Shown here piece after piece: positions 19,343 through 28,075 of a stretch of 64,000 bases of DNA. Under the pieces are notes generated by a model. The model saw only the letters and a list, made by a program, of their open reading frames with translations. It was not told the DNA's origin and ran no database searches. Position numbers and translations under genes: made by a program. The DNA is taken from NCBI GenBank assembly GCA_009720755.1, contig WNKV01000017.1, forward strand, positions 62,001-126,000. The letters are read 5' to 3'. This stretch comes from Rhodoplanes serenus (GTDB taxonomy: Bacteria > Pseudomonadota > Alphaproteobacteria > Rhizobiales > Xanthobacteraceae). Each line of letters starts with the position of its first letter. The stretch's first letter is position 1.

Positions 19343-20908
19343 ATGGAAACCACCAGCCAGCCGGTGCCTGCGGAGCGTAGCGGAGGGGTGCCGCCGATCG
19401 GCACCGTTCCCCTCGACGACGCGCGCCAGTTCGTCATCTTCCATCTCCAGGAGGAGATGTTCGCCGTAGCGCTCGCGGAGGTGCAAGAGATCATCCGGAT
19501 GCCGGAGATCGTGCGCGTTCCCTTGAGCCCGCCGGCGCTCGAGGGCCTCGCCAACCTGCGGGGGACCGTGCTGCCGATCGTCAACCTCCGCGACACGTTC
19601 GGCTTCGCGAAGGTGATGCACGACGACTCCACCCGGGTGGTCGTTCTCGACCAGGGCCACCCGATCGGTCTCGTCGTCGACCGCATGGCGAATGTCGTGA
19701 CGGTGGACGCCGCTCGCATCGAGCGGGCCGACACCATCCGCGCGACGGTCGACACCGATCTGCTGACCGGCATGATCAAGGGCCGCGACGGCGAATCGAT
19801 GGTGATGATCCTCGACGCCGCGCAGCTCGTTCGGCGCGAGTTCAAGGACATCGCCGGACGAGCGACCGCCAAGGCCACGCAGGCGGTGCAAGGGCACGAC
19901 ACGCGGGCCGAGGCGGCGGACCAGGCGATCGACGAGGACCAGCTCGTCAGCTTCGTGGTCGCCGGGCAGGAGTATGCCTTCCCGATCGAGCAGGTGCAGG
20001 AGATCGTCCAGCTCCCCGAGCACGTCACCCGGGTGCCGAACACCCCGGGCCATGTGCTGGGCGTCATCACCTTGCGCAACCGGCTCCTGCCGCTCGTCTC
20101 GTTGCGGGAGATGTTCGGACTGCCGGCGGTCGAGCTGACCGACGCCAACAAGGTCGTGGTGGTCTCGCTCGGCGACGACGGCTCCACCTCGGTCGGGGTC
20201 GTGATGGACAGCGTCAAGGAGGTGCTGCGTATCAACCGTGATCTGGTCGAGCCGATGCCGACGCTGCTCGACAGCGGAAGTTGCGACGGCGACCTGCAAT
20301 CGATCTGTCGGCTCGACGACGGCCGTCGACTGGTGTCGATCCTGGCGACGGGGCGAATGTTCAACGCCAGCGAAATGAACGGCATCGTGTCGCGTGCGGA
20401 GAGCTCCAAGATGGCCAGCGAGTTGCGGATCGACGGCACCGGCGACAGCGACGACGAGGAGCAGTTCGTCGTGTTCCGGCTGATGGACGAGGAGTACGGC
20501 GTCTCGATTGAGGCCGTGCAGGAGATCGTTCGCGTGCCGGACGAGCTCACCCGCATTCCCAAGACGCCGCACTTCATCGAGGGTGTGATCAACCTGCGGG
20601 GCGTCGTCTTGCCGGTGATCGACCAGCGGCGCCGTTTCGGGCTCGCCTCGATCCAGCGCAACGATCGCCAGCGCATCATGGTCTTCACCATTCATGGCGT
20701 TCGCACCGGCTTCATCGTCGATCAGGTCTCGGAGGTGATGCGGATTCCCGCCAAGGTGATCCGCCCGGCTCCGGACCTGTCGGAGGAGCAGAAGCGGATG
20801 ATCCGCCGCGTCGCCAATCTCGAACAGCAGAAGCGGATGATCCTGCTGCTCGAGGTCACCCAGCTCCTCGACGTGCAGGAGGTGGCGAAGGTGGCGACGC
20901 GGCACTGA
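19343..20908 (+). CDS. cheW: Triple-domain CheW coupling protein
   Basis: 521 residues containing three complete CheW folds in tandem, at about residues 28-165, 190-330 and 370-510. Each has the diagnostic order: a strand such as QFVIFHLQEEMFAVAL, QLVSFVVAGQEYAFPI or QFVVFRLMDEEYGVSI, then VQEI(I/V), then an NLRG-type loop (LANLRGTVLPIVNLRDTFGF; VITLRNRLLPLVSLREMFGL; VINLRGVVLPVIDQRRRFGL). Ordinary CheW has one domain of about 150 residues. It links receptors to CheA; three domains could scaffold the dual-hairpin receptor upstream. A good ribosome site (GAGGAG) precedes the ATG. Confidence 0.93.
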   Translation: METTSQPVPAERSGGVPPIGTVPLDDARQFVIFHLQEEMFAVALAEVQEIIRMPEIVRVPLSPPALEGLANLRGTVLPIVNLRDTFGFAKVMHDDSTRVVVLDQGHPIGLVVDRMANVVTVDAARIERADTIRATVDTDLLTGMIKGRDGESMVMILDAAQLVRREFKDIAGRATAKATQAVQGHDTRAEAADQAIDEDQLVSFVVAGQEYAFPIEQVQEIVQLPEHVTRVPNTPGHVLGVITLRNRLLPLVSLREMFGLPAVELTDANKVVVVSLGDDGSTSVGVVMDSVKEVLRINRDLVEPMPTLLDSGSCDGDLQSICRLDDGRRLVSILATGRMFNASEMNGIVSRAESSKMASELRIDGTGDSDDEEQFVVFRLMDEEYGVSIEAVQEIVRVPDELTRIPKTPHFIEGVINLRGVVLPVIDQRRRFGLASIQRNDRQRIMVFTIHGVRTGFIVDQVSEVMRIPAKVIRPAPDLSEEQKRMIRRVANLEQQKRMILLLEVTQLLDVQEVAKVATRH

Positions 20909-20958
20909 CGAATGCTTCGGCGCGGGCCTCCCGCCCGCGCCGCCTGTTCCCCATCCCG

Positions 20959-22074
20959 GTGGGCGAGATGATCAAGGTTCTGGTGGTCGACGATTCGGCG
21001 TTGATGCGAAAGCACCTGACCGATCTGTTCGAATCCGAGGGCGACTATACGGTGCGGACGGCGCGCAACGGCGTGGAGGCGCTCACCGCTCTCGACACGT
21101 TCGACCCGGACGTCATCACCCTCGACATCAACATGCCGGAGATGGACGGCATCACCTGCCTGGCCCGGATCATGCAGCAGCGCCCCAAGCCGGTGCTGAT
21201 GGTCTCCTCGCTCACCGAGGAAGGCGCCGAGGCGACCCTCCAGGCCCTGAGCCTCGGGGCCATCGACTTCGTCCACAAGCCGGGCGGCACCATTTCGCTG
21301 TCGATCGACCAGATCCGCCGCGAGATTCTCGTCAAGGTCCGTGAATCGGTCGGGGCGCGCGTGCGTCGCAGCGTCGGCCTGCGGGGCCGCCTCCGGGCGG
21401 AGCGCGATCGAATCGCCGGACGGCCCGACCCGGGCGCGCGCCGCGCCGTCTCCGCGGCGCCGCGAAGCGGCTTCGGTCTCGTCCTCGTCGGGGTCTCCAC
21501 CGGCGGCCCCGGCACGCTGGAAGAGATCATTCCCGTGCTGCCGGCGGATTTTCCCTGGGCCGTGCTCATCGCCCAGCACATGCCGGGGACGTTCACCACG
21601 GTCTTCGCGCGGCGGCTCGACGAGATGAGCGAGGTCAGGGTGGTCGAGGCCGCCCATCAGATGCGGATCGAGCCGGGCACCGTCTACGTCGCCAAGGGGG
21701 ACGCGGACCTCGTGGTGAGCCGGCGCGCCACCGGCCTGATCGCGACGCCGATCCCGAGCAGTCACGCTCACGTGTGGCATCCGAGCGTCGCCCGCTTGGT
21801 CGCGAGCGCGATCGATGCCGTTCCGGTCGCCCAACTCATCGGCGTGCAGCTCACCGGGATGGGCGACGACGGCGCCGCCGAGATGGCGCGCCTCAACCAG
21901 CTCGGCGGACGCACCGTCGCGCAGGACGCGGAGACCTGCGTGGTATTCGGCATGCCGAACGAGCTGATCGGCCGTGGCGGCGCCGACCGCGTGCTGCCGG
22001 ACCACCGGATCGCCGGGCAGCTCGTCGATTGGGTGATGGCCCCGCCGCAGACGCTCAGATCGAGGAGGGCCTGA
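20959..22074 (+). CDS. cheB: Chemotaxis protein-glutamate methylesterase
   Basis: 371 residues. The receiver domain is at about 1-125 (KVLVVDDSALMRKHL; phospho-acceptor Asp in ITLDINMPEMDG; Lys in FVHKPGG). A linker follows, then the methylesterase domain from about 175 with the catalytic Ser in GVSTGGPGTLEEI, His in IAQHMPGTF and Asp in GMGDDGAAEM. It removes methyl groups from receptors after phosphorylation by CheA. Start is uncertain: GTG at 20959 or ATG at 20968 (MIKVLVVDD); the second matches the family better but has the poorer ribosome site. Confidence 0.95.
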   Translation: MGEMIKVLVVDDSALMRKHLTDLFESEGDYTVRTARNGVEALTALDTFDPDVITLDINMPEMDGITCLARIMQQRPKPVLMVSSLTEEGAEATLQALSLGAIDFVHKPGGTISLSIDQIRREILVKVRESVGARVRRSVGLRGRLRAERDRIAGRPDPGARRAVSAAPRSGFGLVLVGVSTGGPGTLEEIIPVLPADFPWAVLIAQHMPGTFTTVFARRLDEMSEVRVVEAAHQMRIEPGTVYVAKGDADLVVSRRATGLIATPIPSSHAHVWHPSVARLVASAIDAVPVAQLIGVQLTGMGDDGAAEMARLNQLGGRTVAQDAETCVVFGMPNELIGRGGADRVLPDHRIAGQLVDWVMAPPQTLRSRRA

Positions 22075-22076
22075 GC

Positions 22077-22706
22077 ATGGGACTCGTGAAAGCCGTGCGG
22101 ATCGACTCCTCCGGCGAGCGCCCGGTGCAGCCGTCCGAGCCGCTCGACCTGTCGATGCGCCTCGCGGCGCTGGACTCACCCGACGCCGCCGAACGGCGCC
22201 GTGCAGTCCGCGATCTCGCCGCCGAGCCGGACGCCGTGCCGGCGCTCTGTGCGCGCCTGATCGAAGAGCGAAATCTGAGCGTCCGCACCGCGCTGTTCAC
22301 CACCCTGATCCGCCTGCGGTCCCCCGCCGTGGTCGCGGGCCTCCTGCCGCTTCTGCGGCTCGACGACGCGAACCTGCGAAACGAGGCGATCGACGCCTTG
22401 CAGGACATGCCGGAGGAGGTCGGCCCGTTCGTCGAGACCCTGCTCGGCGATCACGACAGCGACGTGCGGATTCTCGCAATTCAATTACTCAGCACCCTGG
22501 CGCATCCCGATGCGCCCCGCTGGCTCGTCGGTGTGGTGGACACCGACAGCCACGTGAATGTCTGCGCCGCCGCCACCGACTGTCTCGCCGAGGTCGGCGG
22601 GCCCGAAGCGATCGGGCCGTTGCGACGGCTCGCGAGGCGTTTCGCCGAAGAGCGCTTCGTGGCGTTCGCTGTCGACATGGCCATCCGGAGGATCGAGGGA
22701 CGATGA
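22077..22706 (+). CDS. HEAT-repeat protein in che operon
   Basis: 209 residues made of about five HEAT/PBS-lyase-type helical repeats (for example VPALCARLIEERNLSVRTAL; LLRLDDANLRNEAIDALQD; LLGDHDSDVRILAIQLLSTL; VVDTDSHVNVCAAATDCLAE). Such folds are protein-protein interaction scaffolds; no catalytic motif is seen. It starts 2 bases after the cheB stop with a GAGGAGG ribosome site, and its stop overlaps the cheR start (ATGA), so it is translated with the chemotaxis proteins. Its partner is unknown. Confidence 0.85.
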   Translation: MGLVKAVRIDSSGERPVQPSEPLDLSMRLAALDSPDAAERRRAVRDLAAEPDAVPALCARLIEERNLSVRTALFTTLIRLRSPAVVAGLLPLLRLDDANLRNEAIDALQDMPEEVGPFVETLLGDHDSDVRILAIQLLSTLAHPDAPRWLVGVVDTDSHVNVCAAATDCLAEVGGPEAIGPLRRLARRFAEERFVAFAVDMAIRRIEGR

Positions 22707-23575
22707 CGTCGGCCTCGGCCCGCTCCCCCGAGGAGATCGACTCGATCAGCCCGGAAGAGTTCGCGAAGCTCTGCGAGTTCTTCTACCGGCGAACCGGGAT
22801 CGTGTTCTCGGAAAAGAAGCGATACTTCGTGGTGCGGCGCGTCCAGGAGCGGATCGCGACGACGCGGTCGTCGAGCTTCCGCGACTATTTCGGGCTGCTG
22901 CGCTTCCAGGCGAGCGGCGAGGAGTTCCAGCAGCTCGTCAATCTTCTGACGGTGAACGAAACCTACTTCTTTCGTGAGGACTATCAGTTCGAGGCGCTCA
23001 CCCGCGGCATGCTGCCCGAGCTCGCGTCCGCGCGGAAGCCCGGCGATCGGCTCAAGATCTGGTCACTGCCGTGCTCGACCGGCGAGGAGCCCTACTCGAT
23101 CGCCATGCAGGTGCTGGAGAACTGGCCGCAGTGCGACCAGTACGAGATCCAGATTTTTGCCTCCGACATCGACTCTCGTGTGCTCGGTGATGCCGTCCGC
23201 GGTGTCTACGGGGAGCGCTCGCTTCAACGGGTCGGCCCGGCGCTGCGCGCGAAGTATTTCGAGAAGATCAAGGCCGACGAGTATCGCCTGCGCGACGAGA
23301 TTCGCGAATCGGTCGACTTCTCCACCGTGAACGTCATCGATCGCGTGCAGATGGCCGCCTTCCGCGGATTCGACGTGATCTTCTGCCGCAACCTGCTCAT
23401 CTATTTCGACGACCTCGGTCGCCGCGAGACGGTGGAGACGCTTTTCGAGTGCCTCGCTCCCGGCGGCTTCATCTGCCTCGGCCATTCCGAGAACATGAGC
23501 CGGATGTCCTCGCTGTTCAGGCCGCGCAAGTTCGCCGACACCATCGTTCATCAGAAGCCAACGGACGCCGAATGA
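22703..23575 (+). CDS. cheR: Chemotaxis receptor methyltransferase
   Basis: 290 residues. The N-terminal helical domain (EFAKLCEFFYRRTGIVFSEK) is followed by the SAM-dependent methyltransferase domain with NETYFFRE near residue 90, the SAM-binding loop SLPCSTGEEPYSIAM and FDVIFCRNLLIYFD. It methylates receptor glutamates. The start overlaps the preceding stop by 4 bases. Residues near 185 (YFEKIKADEYRLRDEIRESV) contain the small beta-subdomain region. Confidence 0.96.
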   Translation: MTSASARSPEEIDSISPEEFAKLCEFFYRRTGIVFSEKKRYFVVRRVQERIATTRSSSFRDYFGLLRFQASGEEFQQLVNLLTVNETYFFREDYQFEALTRGMLPELASARKPGDRLKIWSLPCSTGEEPYSIAMQVLENWPQCDQYEIQIFASDIDSRVLGDAVRGVYGERSLQRVGPALRAKYFEKIKADEYRLRDEIRESVDFSTVNVIDRVQMAAFRGFDVIFCRNLLIYFDDLGRRETVETLFECLAPGGFICLGHSENMSRMSSLFRPRKFADTIVHQKPTDAE

Positions 23576-23582
23576 GGCCGCA

Positions 23583-23960
23583 ATGAGCAGGAAGAGCGTA
23601 TTGGCGGTCGAGGACGGCATCACCATGCGGCTGTTCTACCGCGACGTTCTCGAGAAGGCGGGGTTCGTCGTCGAGGAGGCCGCGAACGGAGTCGAGGGGC
23701 TGGAGCGCGCCCTGATGACTCGTTTCGACCTGATGGTCGTCGACATCAACATGCCGAAGATGAACGGCTACGAGATGGTGCGCCAGGTGCGCGGCAATCC
23801 GACCCTGAGGTCGATTCCCGTCCTCACCATCTCGACCGAGGAGAAGGACGACGACGTCGTCAAGGCCTACGAGGCGGGTGCCAACTTCTACCTCGTGAAG
23901 CCGGTTCGTCCCGACGAGCTCACCGCGGTGGTCCGCTTGCTCACCGGGAGCATCTCATGA
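23583..23960 (+). CDS. cheY: CheY-type single-domain response regulator
   Basis: 125 residues, one receiver domain. The acidic pocket is Glu-Asp in LAVEDGITMRLFY, the phospho-acceptor Asp in MVVDINMPKMNGYEM, the Ser/Thr switch position in LTISTEEKDDD and the Lys in FYLVKPVRPDEL. It lacks an output domain. It ends in a 4-base overlap with cheA, its expected kinase. Whether it acts on flagella or on another output cannot be told; no flagellar genes are in the window. Confidence 0.93.
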   Translation: MSRKSVLAVEDGITMRLFYRDVLEKAGFVVEEAANGVEGLERALMTRFDLMVVDINMPKMNGYEMVRQVRGNPTLRSIPVLTISTEEKDDDVVKAYEAGANFYLVKPVRPDELTAVVRLLTGSIS

Positions 23961-26620
23961 CCAACGCGCTGCTCGCCCGCTTCATCCCGGAAGCACGGGA
24001 TCTGCTTCAGTCTTCCGCATCCGGGCTGCTGCGACTGGAGAAGAACCCCACCGATGCGACCGCCATCAACGAGGTGTTCCGCGCCGTCCACACGCTGAAG
24101 GGGTCCTCCGGCCTGTTCGATGCGATGGCGTTGACCCGCCTGGTCCACGCCGCCGAGGATCTCCTCGGCGAGGTGCGCTCGGCCAAGCGCGAGCTCGACT
24201 CCGATCTGGTCGACATGCTGCTCGACAGCCTCGATCAGGTCAGCGCCTGGATCGACGACCTGGAGCGGCACGAGCGCCTGCCCGCGGATGCCGACCGAGT
24301 CTGCAAGGATGTGGTGACGCGGCTGCGGGCCCATTGCACGCAGACCGAAGCGGCGGCGAGCGACACCGGCCCGGTCGCCGGCGGGGCTCCGGCGGCCGAT
24401 CTCGGCTGGATCGCCGACCTGCCCGAGTGCGACCGCATCGCGGTGTTCGGCCGTGCGTGCCGTGGGCATCCGGTCGTGGCCGCCCGCTACCGGCCGGTCG
24501 CCAGCTGCTTCTACAGCGGCGAGGACCCTTTCAACCTGGTCCTACAGGTGCCGGAGCTCGGAGCCCTGAGAGTGGCACCGCCGGCACCGTGGCCCCACAT
24601 CGGAGATCTCGATCCCTACCAGTGCAATCTGGAGTTCTTCCTGCTCAGCAACGGCGCGCGAGTCGAGATCGAGCATCTGTTTCGCTACGTGTCCGAGCAG
24701 GTCGAGATCGAGCAGATCCAGGCCGACGCGCTGATCCGGATCACCGGCGACCATCATGCCGCGCCTGTTCATGAGGACTTCGCCGACGAGGCGCGGGCGC
24801 TCGTCGCCGCACAGGACTGGGCGGCGTTGCGTGATGCCACCGCGGCGCTGCTCCGGCTCACCAATCCCGATCTCCGAAACGCCGCGGCGCTGCGCTGGCT
24901 CGCGGCCGTGCTCGACGCGCCGTTTCCAAATCCGGCCTGGGCGTCGGCCTTGATCGAGGTGATCGCGGCCGGCGGCGTGCCGGCCCTCGGAGCGCCGCCG
25001 TCCGAGCCGCTGCGTCCGGTGCTGACGACGGTCGCCGCCGGTGCCGACCCGATCCGCGAAGCCGATCCGAGCAACGCCTGCTCGGACGATTCACTTCAGC
25101 GACGGATCATCGCGGCGCAGCGGCAGATCCTCGCGGCGGCGTCCGACGCCGACCGGGTTCGCCGTCATGCGCCGGCCGTGGTCCAGATCCTGGCGGGCCT
25201 CGCCCGGGTCGAGGGCGACGATCGACGGGCGGCCGACGTCGCGGCGGCCGGTGAGGTGGCGGAGACCGACGGGACCACGAGCATGCTGCTCGCGCTGGTC
25301 GACCGATGGCTCGCAACCGACACCGTGGTCGACGACTTGTCCGACGAGGCACCGTCACGGGTGCAGCCGGACTCGGCTGACGCGGCACGCGCGACGGAGA
25401 CCGGCGTGCCCACGAAGCCCGATTCGGCGCGCGAGGAGCGCAGCGCGGCAGCCCGGATGCTCAAGGTCGACCAGGCCAAGATCGACCTGCTGATGAATCT
25501 GATCGGCGAGCTTGTCGTCTCCAAGAACAGCCTGCCGTTTCTGGCTCGGCGCGCCGAGCAGGTGCATGGCTCGCGTGAGATGGCGCGCGAGATCAAGGAT
25601 CAGTATGCGGTCATCGATCGCCTGACGCAGGAGATGCAGGGCGCCATCATGCAGGTGCGGATGCTGCCTGTCAGCGAGGTGTTCGACCGCTTTCCGCGCC
25701 TCGTCCGCGATCTCGCCCGCAAGTTGTCCAAGAAGATCGAGCTCGTCATCGAAGGCGAGGATACGGCGGCCGACAAGACCATCATCGAGGCGCTCGGCGA
25801 TCCGCTGCTCCACATCGTCCGCAACGCGCTCGACCACGGCATCGAGCCGCCGGCCGATCGCGCGCAGGCGGGCAAGCCGGACCATGCCACCCTGCTGATG
25901 AAGGCGTTCCAAGAGGCCGATCAGGTGGTCATCGAGGTGACCGACGACGGCCGCGGCATCGATCCGGACAAGGTCCGCGCCGCGGCGATCGCCAAGGGCG
26001 TGGTGAGTGCGGCCGAAGCAGCCCAGCTCAGCGACCAGGCCGCGACCGAGCTGATCTTCCGTCCCGGATTCTCCACCGCCGCACAGGTGTCCGACCTGTC
26101 CGGGCGCGGCGTCGGCCTGGATGTCGCTCTGACCACGGTCGAGAAGCTCGGCGGACGGGTCGGGGTCACCTCCCGGCGAGGCATGGGCACGACCGTGCGG
26201 ATCGGCCTTCCGTTGAGCATGGCGGTGACCCGCGTCATGGTCGTCGGTGTCGCCGACGAGCTCTACGGCATTCCGATGGACGTCATCGCCGAGACGGTTC
26301 GGGTGCCGCGCCGCCGCGTGAAGATGATCAAGCAGTCACCGGCCTTCGTGCTGCGAAACACGGTCGTGCCGCTGCTGCGACTGTCGCGCGCGCTCGGCTG
26401 CGCCGAACGGGTCGCCGACGATGACGTCGACGAGGCCGTGCTGGTCTGCCGCATCGGCGGCAACCCGATCGGGCTCGTGGTCGACAGCTTCCGCGAAGGC
26501 ATGGACGTCATCCTCAAGCCGTTCGAGGGCGTGCTCGCCGGGATGCCCGGCTTTGCCGGGACGGCTCTGCTCGGCGATGGGCACGTGCTCTTGGTCCTCG
26601 ATCTGAAGGAGCTGTTGTGA
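23957..26620 (+). CDS. cheA: Chemotaxis histidine kinase CheA
   Basis: 887 residues. The HPt domain has phosphorylatable His45 in RAVHTLKGSSGLFD. Residues about 145-265 form a non-canonical domain (VVAARYRPVASCFYSGEDPF; DLDPYQCNLEFFLL) in place of the usual P2 domain, then a helical linker. The dimerisation region starts near 500 (VDQAKIDLLMNLIGELVVSK). The ATPase has its N box in HIVRNALDHGIE, G1 in VTDDGRGIDPDKV and G2 in LSGRGVGLDVALTTV. The C-terminal CheW-like P5 domain begins near 755. It autophosphorylates and donates to CheY and CheB. The start overlaps cheY (ATGA). Confidence 0.95.
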   Translation: MTNALLARFIPEARDLLQSSASGLLRLEKNPTDATAINEVFRAVHTLKGSSGLFDAMALTRLVHAAEDLLGEVRSAKRELDSDLVDMLLDSLDQVSAWIDDLERHERLPADADRVCKDVVTRLRAHCTQTEAAASDTGPVAGGAPAADLGWIADLPECDRIAVFGRACRGHPVVAARYRPVASCFYSGEDPFNLVLQVPELGALRVAPPAPWPHIGDLDPYQCNLEFFLLSNGARVEIEHLFRYVSEQVEIEQIQADALIRITGDHHAAPVHEDFADEARALVAAQDWAALRDATAALLRLTNPDLRNAAALRWLAAVLDAPFPNPAWASALIEVIAAGGVPALGAPPSEPLRPVLTTVAAGADPIREADPSNACSDDSLQRRIIAAQRQILAAASDADRVRRHAPAVVQILAGLARVEGDDRRAADVAAAGEVAETDGTTSMLLALVDRWLATDTVVDDLSDEAPSRVQPDSADAARATETGVPTKPDSAREERSAAARMLKVDQAKIDLLMNLIGELVVSKNSLPFLARRAEQVHGSREMAREIKDQYAVIDRLTQEMQGAIMQVRMLPVSEVFDRFPRLVRDLARKLSKKIELVIEGEDTAADKTIIEALGDPLLHIVRNALDHGIEPPADRAQAGKPDHATLLMKAFQEADQVVIEVTDDGRGIDPDKVRAAAIAKGVVSAAEAAQLSDQAATELIFRPGFSTAAQVSDLSGRGVGLDVALTTVEKLGGRVGVTSRRGMGTTVRIGLPLSMAVTRVMVVGVADELYGIPMDVIAETVRVPRRRVKMIKQSPAFVLRNTVVPLLRLSRALGCAERVADDDVDEAVLVCRIGGNPIGLVVDSFREGMDVILKPFEGVLAGMPGFAGTALLGDGHVLLVLDLKELL

Positions 26621-26883
26621 TGCCGCTGCGTTTCGACGAGGGAAACGTGGTCTTCGAGGGGGCCTGCATGGTCGAGGAGGCCCTCGGGCTTGCCGAGCAT
26701 TGGCGCGCCGTGCCACCCGGCATCGCCGACCTGTCCGCCTGCACGTATCTGCACACCGCTCTTGTTCAAGTGATCGCGGCGGCCGCACCCGCCGAGGTCG
26801 TCGCCCCGGCCGATCCGCGGCTCGCGCACTGGATCATGCCGGTTCTCTCACCCGCCGCCCTGCCCGGACGTTCTCGATCATGA
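26620..26883 (+). CDS. Small STAS-like protein between cheA and parA
   Basis: 87 residues. The core PPGIADLSACTYLHTALVQV matches the STAS pattern of a beta strand, an Asp-Leu-Ser-type loop and an amphipathic helix, as in anti-anti-sigma factors, but the usual phosphorylated Ser position is not obvious. The start overlaps the cheA stop (TGATG) and its stop overlaps the parA start (ATGA), so it is locked into the operon. Likely an adaptor for the array or for ParA. The assignment rests on weak similarity and position. Confidence 0.6.
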   Translation: MPLRFDEGNVVFEGACMVEEALGLAEHWRAVPPGIADLSACTYLHTALVQVIAAAAPAEVVAPADPRLAHWIMPVLSPAALPGRSRS

Positions 26884-27701
26884 GCCTCGTTCTCTCCGTT
26901 TCCAACCGAAAGGGCGGGTCGGGCAAGACCACGACCGCCGTCAATCTCGCGGCCGAATGGGCCGCCCGCGGCCAGCGCACCTTGCTGGTCGATCTCGACA
27001 CGCAAGGCCATGCCGGCTTCGGCTTCGACGTCGTTCCCGGCCGCGGGGACCCCACCGTGCACGCCCTATTCGAGGACCCCGGCTTCGATCTCGGTCGCGC
27101 CGTCTATGAGACGTCGTATCCCAACTTGTTCGTCGCACCGGCGAACCAGATGTACGAGGGCGTGTCCGCCGGCACCGACCGGATGCTGCTCGCCCGTCAG
27201 CTCCGTCATCCGCGGATCGCCACAGCGTTCGACGTGATCGTGCTCGACACGCCGCCAGCCGGCGACGCCATCCTGCTCAACGCTCTAGTGGCCGCTGACG
27301 CGGTGCTGATCCCAATCTTGCCGCATGCACTGTCGTCGGAGGGCGTGAAGCAGCTCACCCGCCTGCTGTATCGCGTCGCTACCCATCTCAACCGCAATCT
27401 GCGGCTGTTCGGCATCCTGCCCGTGATGATGAACAGCCGGATCAACCTGCATCGCGCGGTGGTCGACGAGGTGACGACGCAGTTCGGCCGGGATCGGCTG
27501 ATGAAGGCGATCCGCAGCGACATCCAGGTCGCCGAGGCTTTTGCGGCCCGCAAGCCGGTCCGCGCCTATGCGCCGCGCAGCCGAGGGGCGCTCGACTATC
27601 ACCTTCTCGTCGAAGATCTTGCGGCTCTCTGGCGCTGGCCCGGTTCATCCCCTGTACCTCCCCTCCTCACCAGTTCGGCCGCGAGAGGCATCTGTCAATG
27701 A
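26880..27701 (+). CDS. parA: ParA/Soj-family ATPase of chemosensory cluster
   Basis: 273 residues. The deviant Walker A is VSNRKGGSGKTTTAVNLAAE at residues 7-26, Walker A' is LLVDLDTQGHAGFGFD and the switch II-like segment is VIVLDTPPAGDAIL. ParA homologues inside che operons (PpfA, ParC) position and partition cytoplasmic or polar receptor clusters at division. Here the cytoplasmic receptor in the same operon is the natural cargo. The ATG at 26880 overlaps the previous stop; a longer in-frame reading upstream (from 26700) is not supported. Confidence 0.93.
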   Translation: MSLVLSVSNRKGGSGKTTTAVNLAAEWAARGQRTLLVDLDTQGHAGFGFDVVPGRGDPTVHALFEDPGFDLGRAVYETSYPNLFVAPANQMYEGVSAGTDRMLLARQLRHPRIATAFDVIVLDTPPAGDAILLNALVAADAVLIPILPHALSSEGVKQLTRLLYRVATHLNRNLRLFGILPVMMNSRINLHRAVVDEVTTQFGRDRLMKAIRSDIQVAEAFAARKPVRAYAPRSRGALDYHLLVEDLAALWRWPGSSPVPPLLTSSAARGICQ

Positions 27702-28072
27702 GCACCACGATCATGATCGTCGACGATTCCCCCACGATGCTGATGAGCTTGGAGGGAGTCCTGAGCAAGGCCGGCTTCGCTGTCGCTCAGGCGAAGAGCG
27801 GCGAGGAAGCGCTCGCCAAGCTGAGAACCGGGCCGAAGCCCGCCATGGTGATCACCGACCTGAACATGGGAGCCATGAACGGAATCGAGCTGATCCGCAG
27901 TGTCCGTAAGCTTCCCGGTCACCAATTCATGCCCATGGTGATGCTGTCGACGGAGTCCCAGCAGGACAAGCGCATCGAGGCCAAGTCGGCCGGTGCCACC
28001 GGCTGGATCGTCAAGCCGGTGGAGCCGGCGATGCTGCTCCAGGTCATTCGCCAGCTCGTTCCGGGTGGTTAG
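27698..28072 (+). CDS. cheY: Second CheY-type response regulator
   Basis: 124 residues, a single receiver: acid pair in IMIVDDSPTMLMSLE, phospho-acceptor Asp in MVITDLNMGAMNGIEL, switch Ser/Thr in MVMLSTESQQDKR and Lys in GWIVKPVEPAMLL. The start overlaps the parA stop (ATGA). Two CheY proteins in one che operon often divide into an output regulator and a phosphate sink; which is which cannot be told from sequence. Confidence 0.93.
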   Translation: MSTTIMIVDDSPTMLMSLEGVLSKAGFAVAQAKSGEEALAKLRTGPKPAMVITDLNMGAMNGIELIRSVRKLPGHQFMPMVMLSTESQQDKRIEAKSAGATGWIVKPVEPAMLLQVIRQLVPGG

Positions 28073-28075
28073 ACC

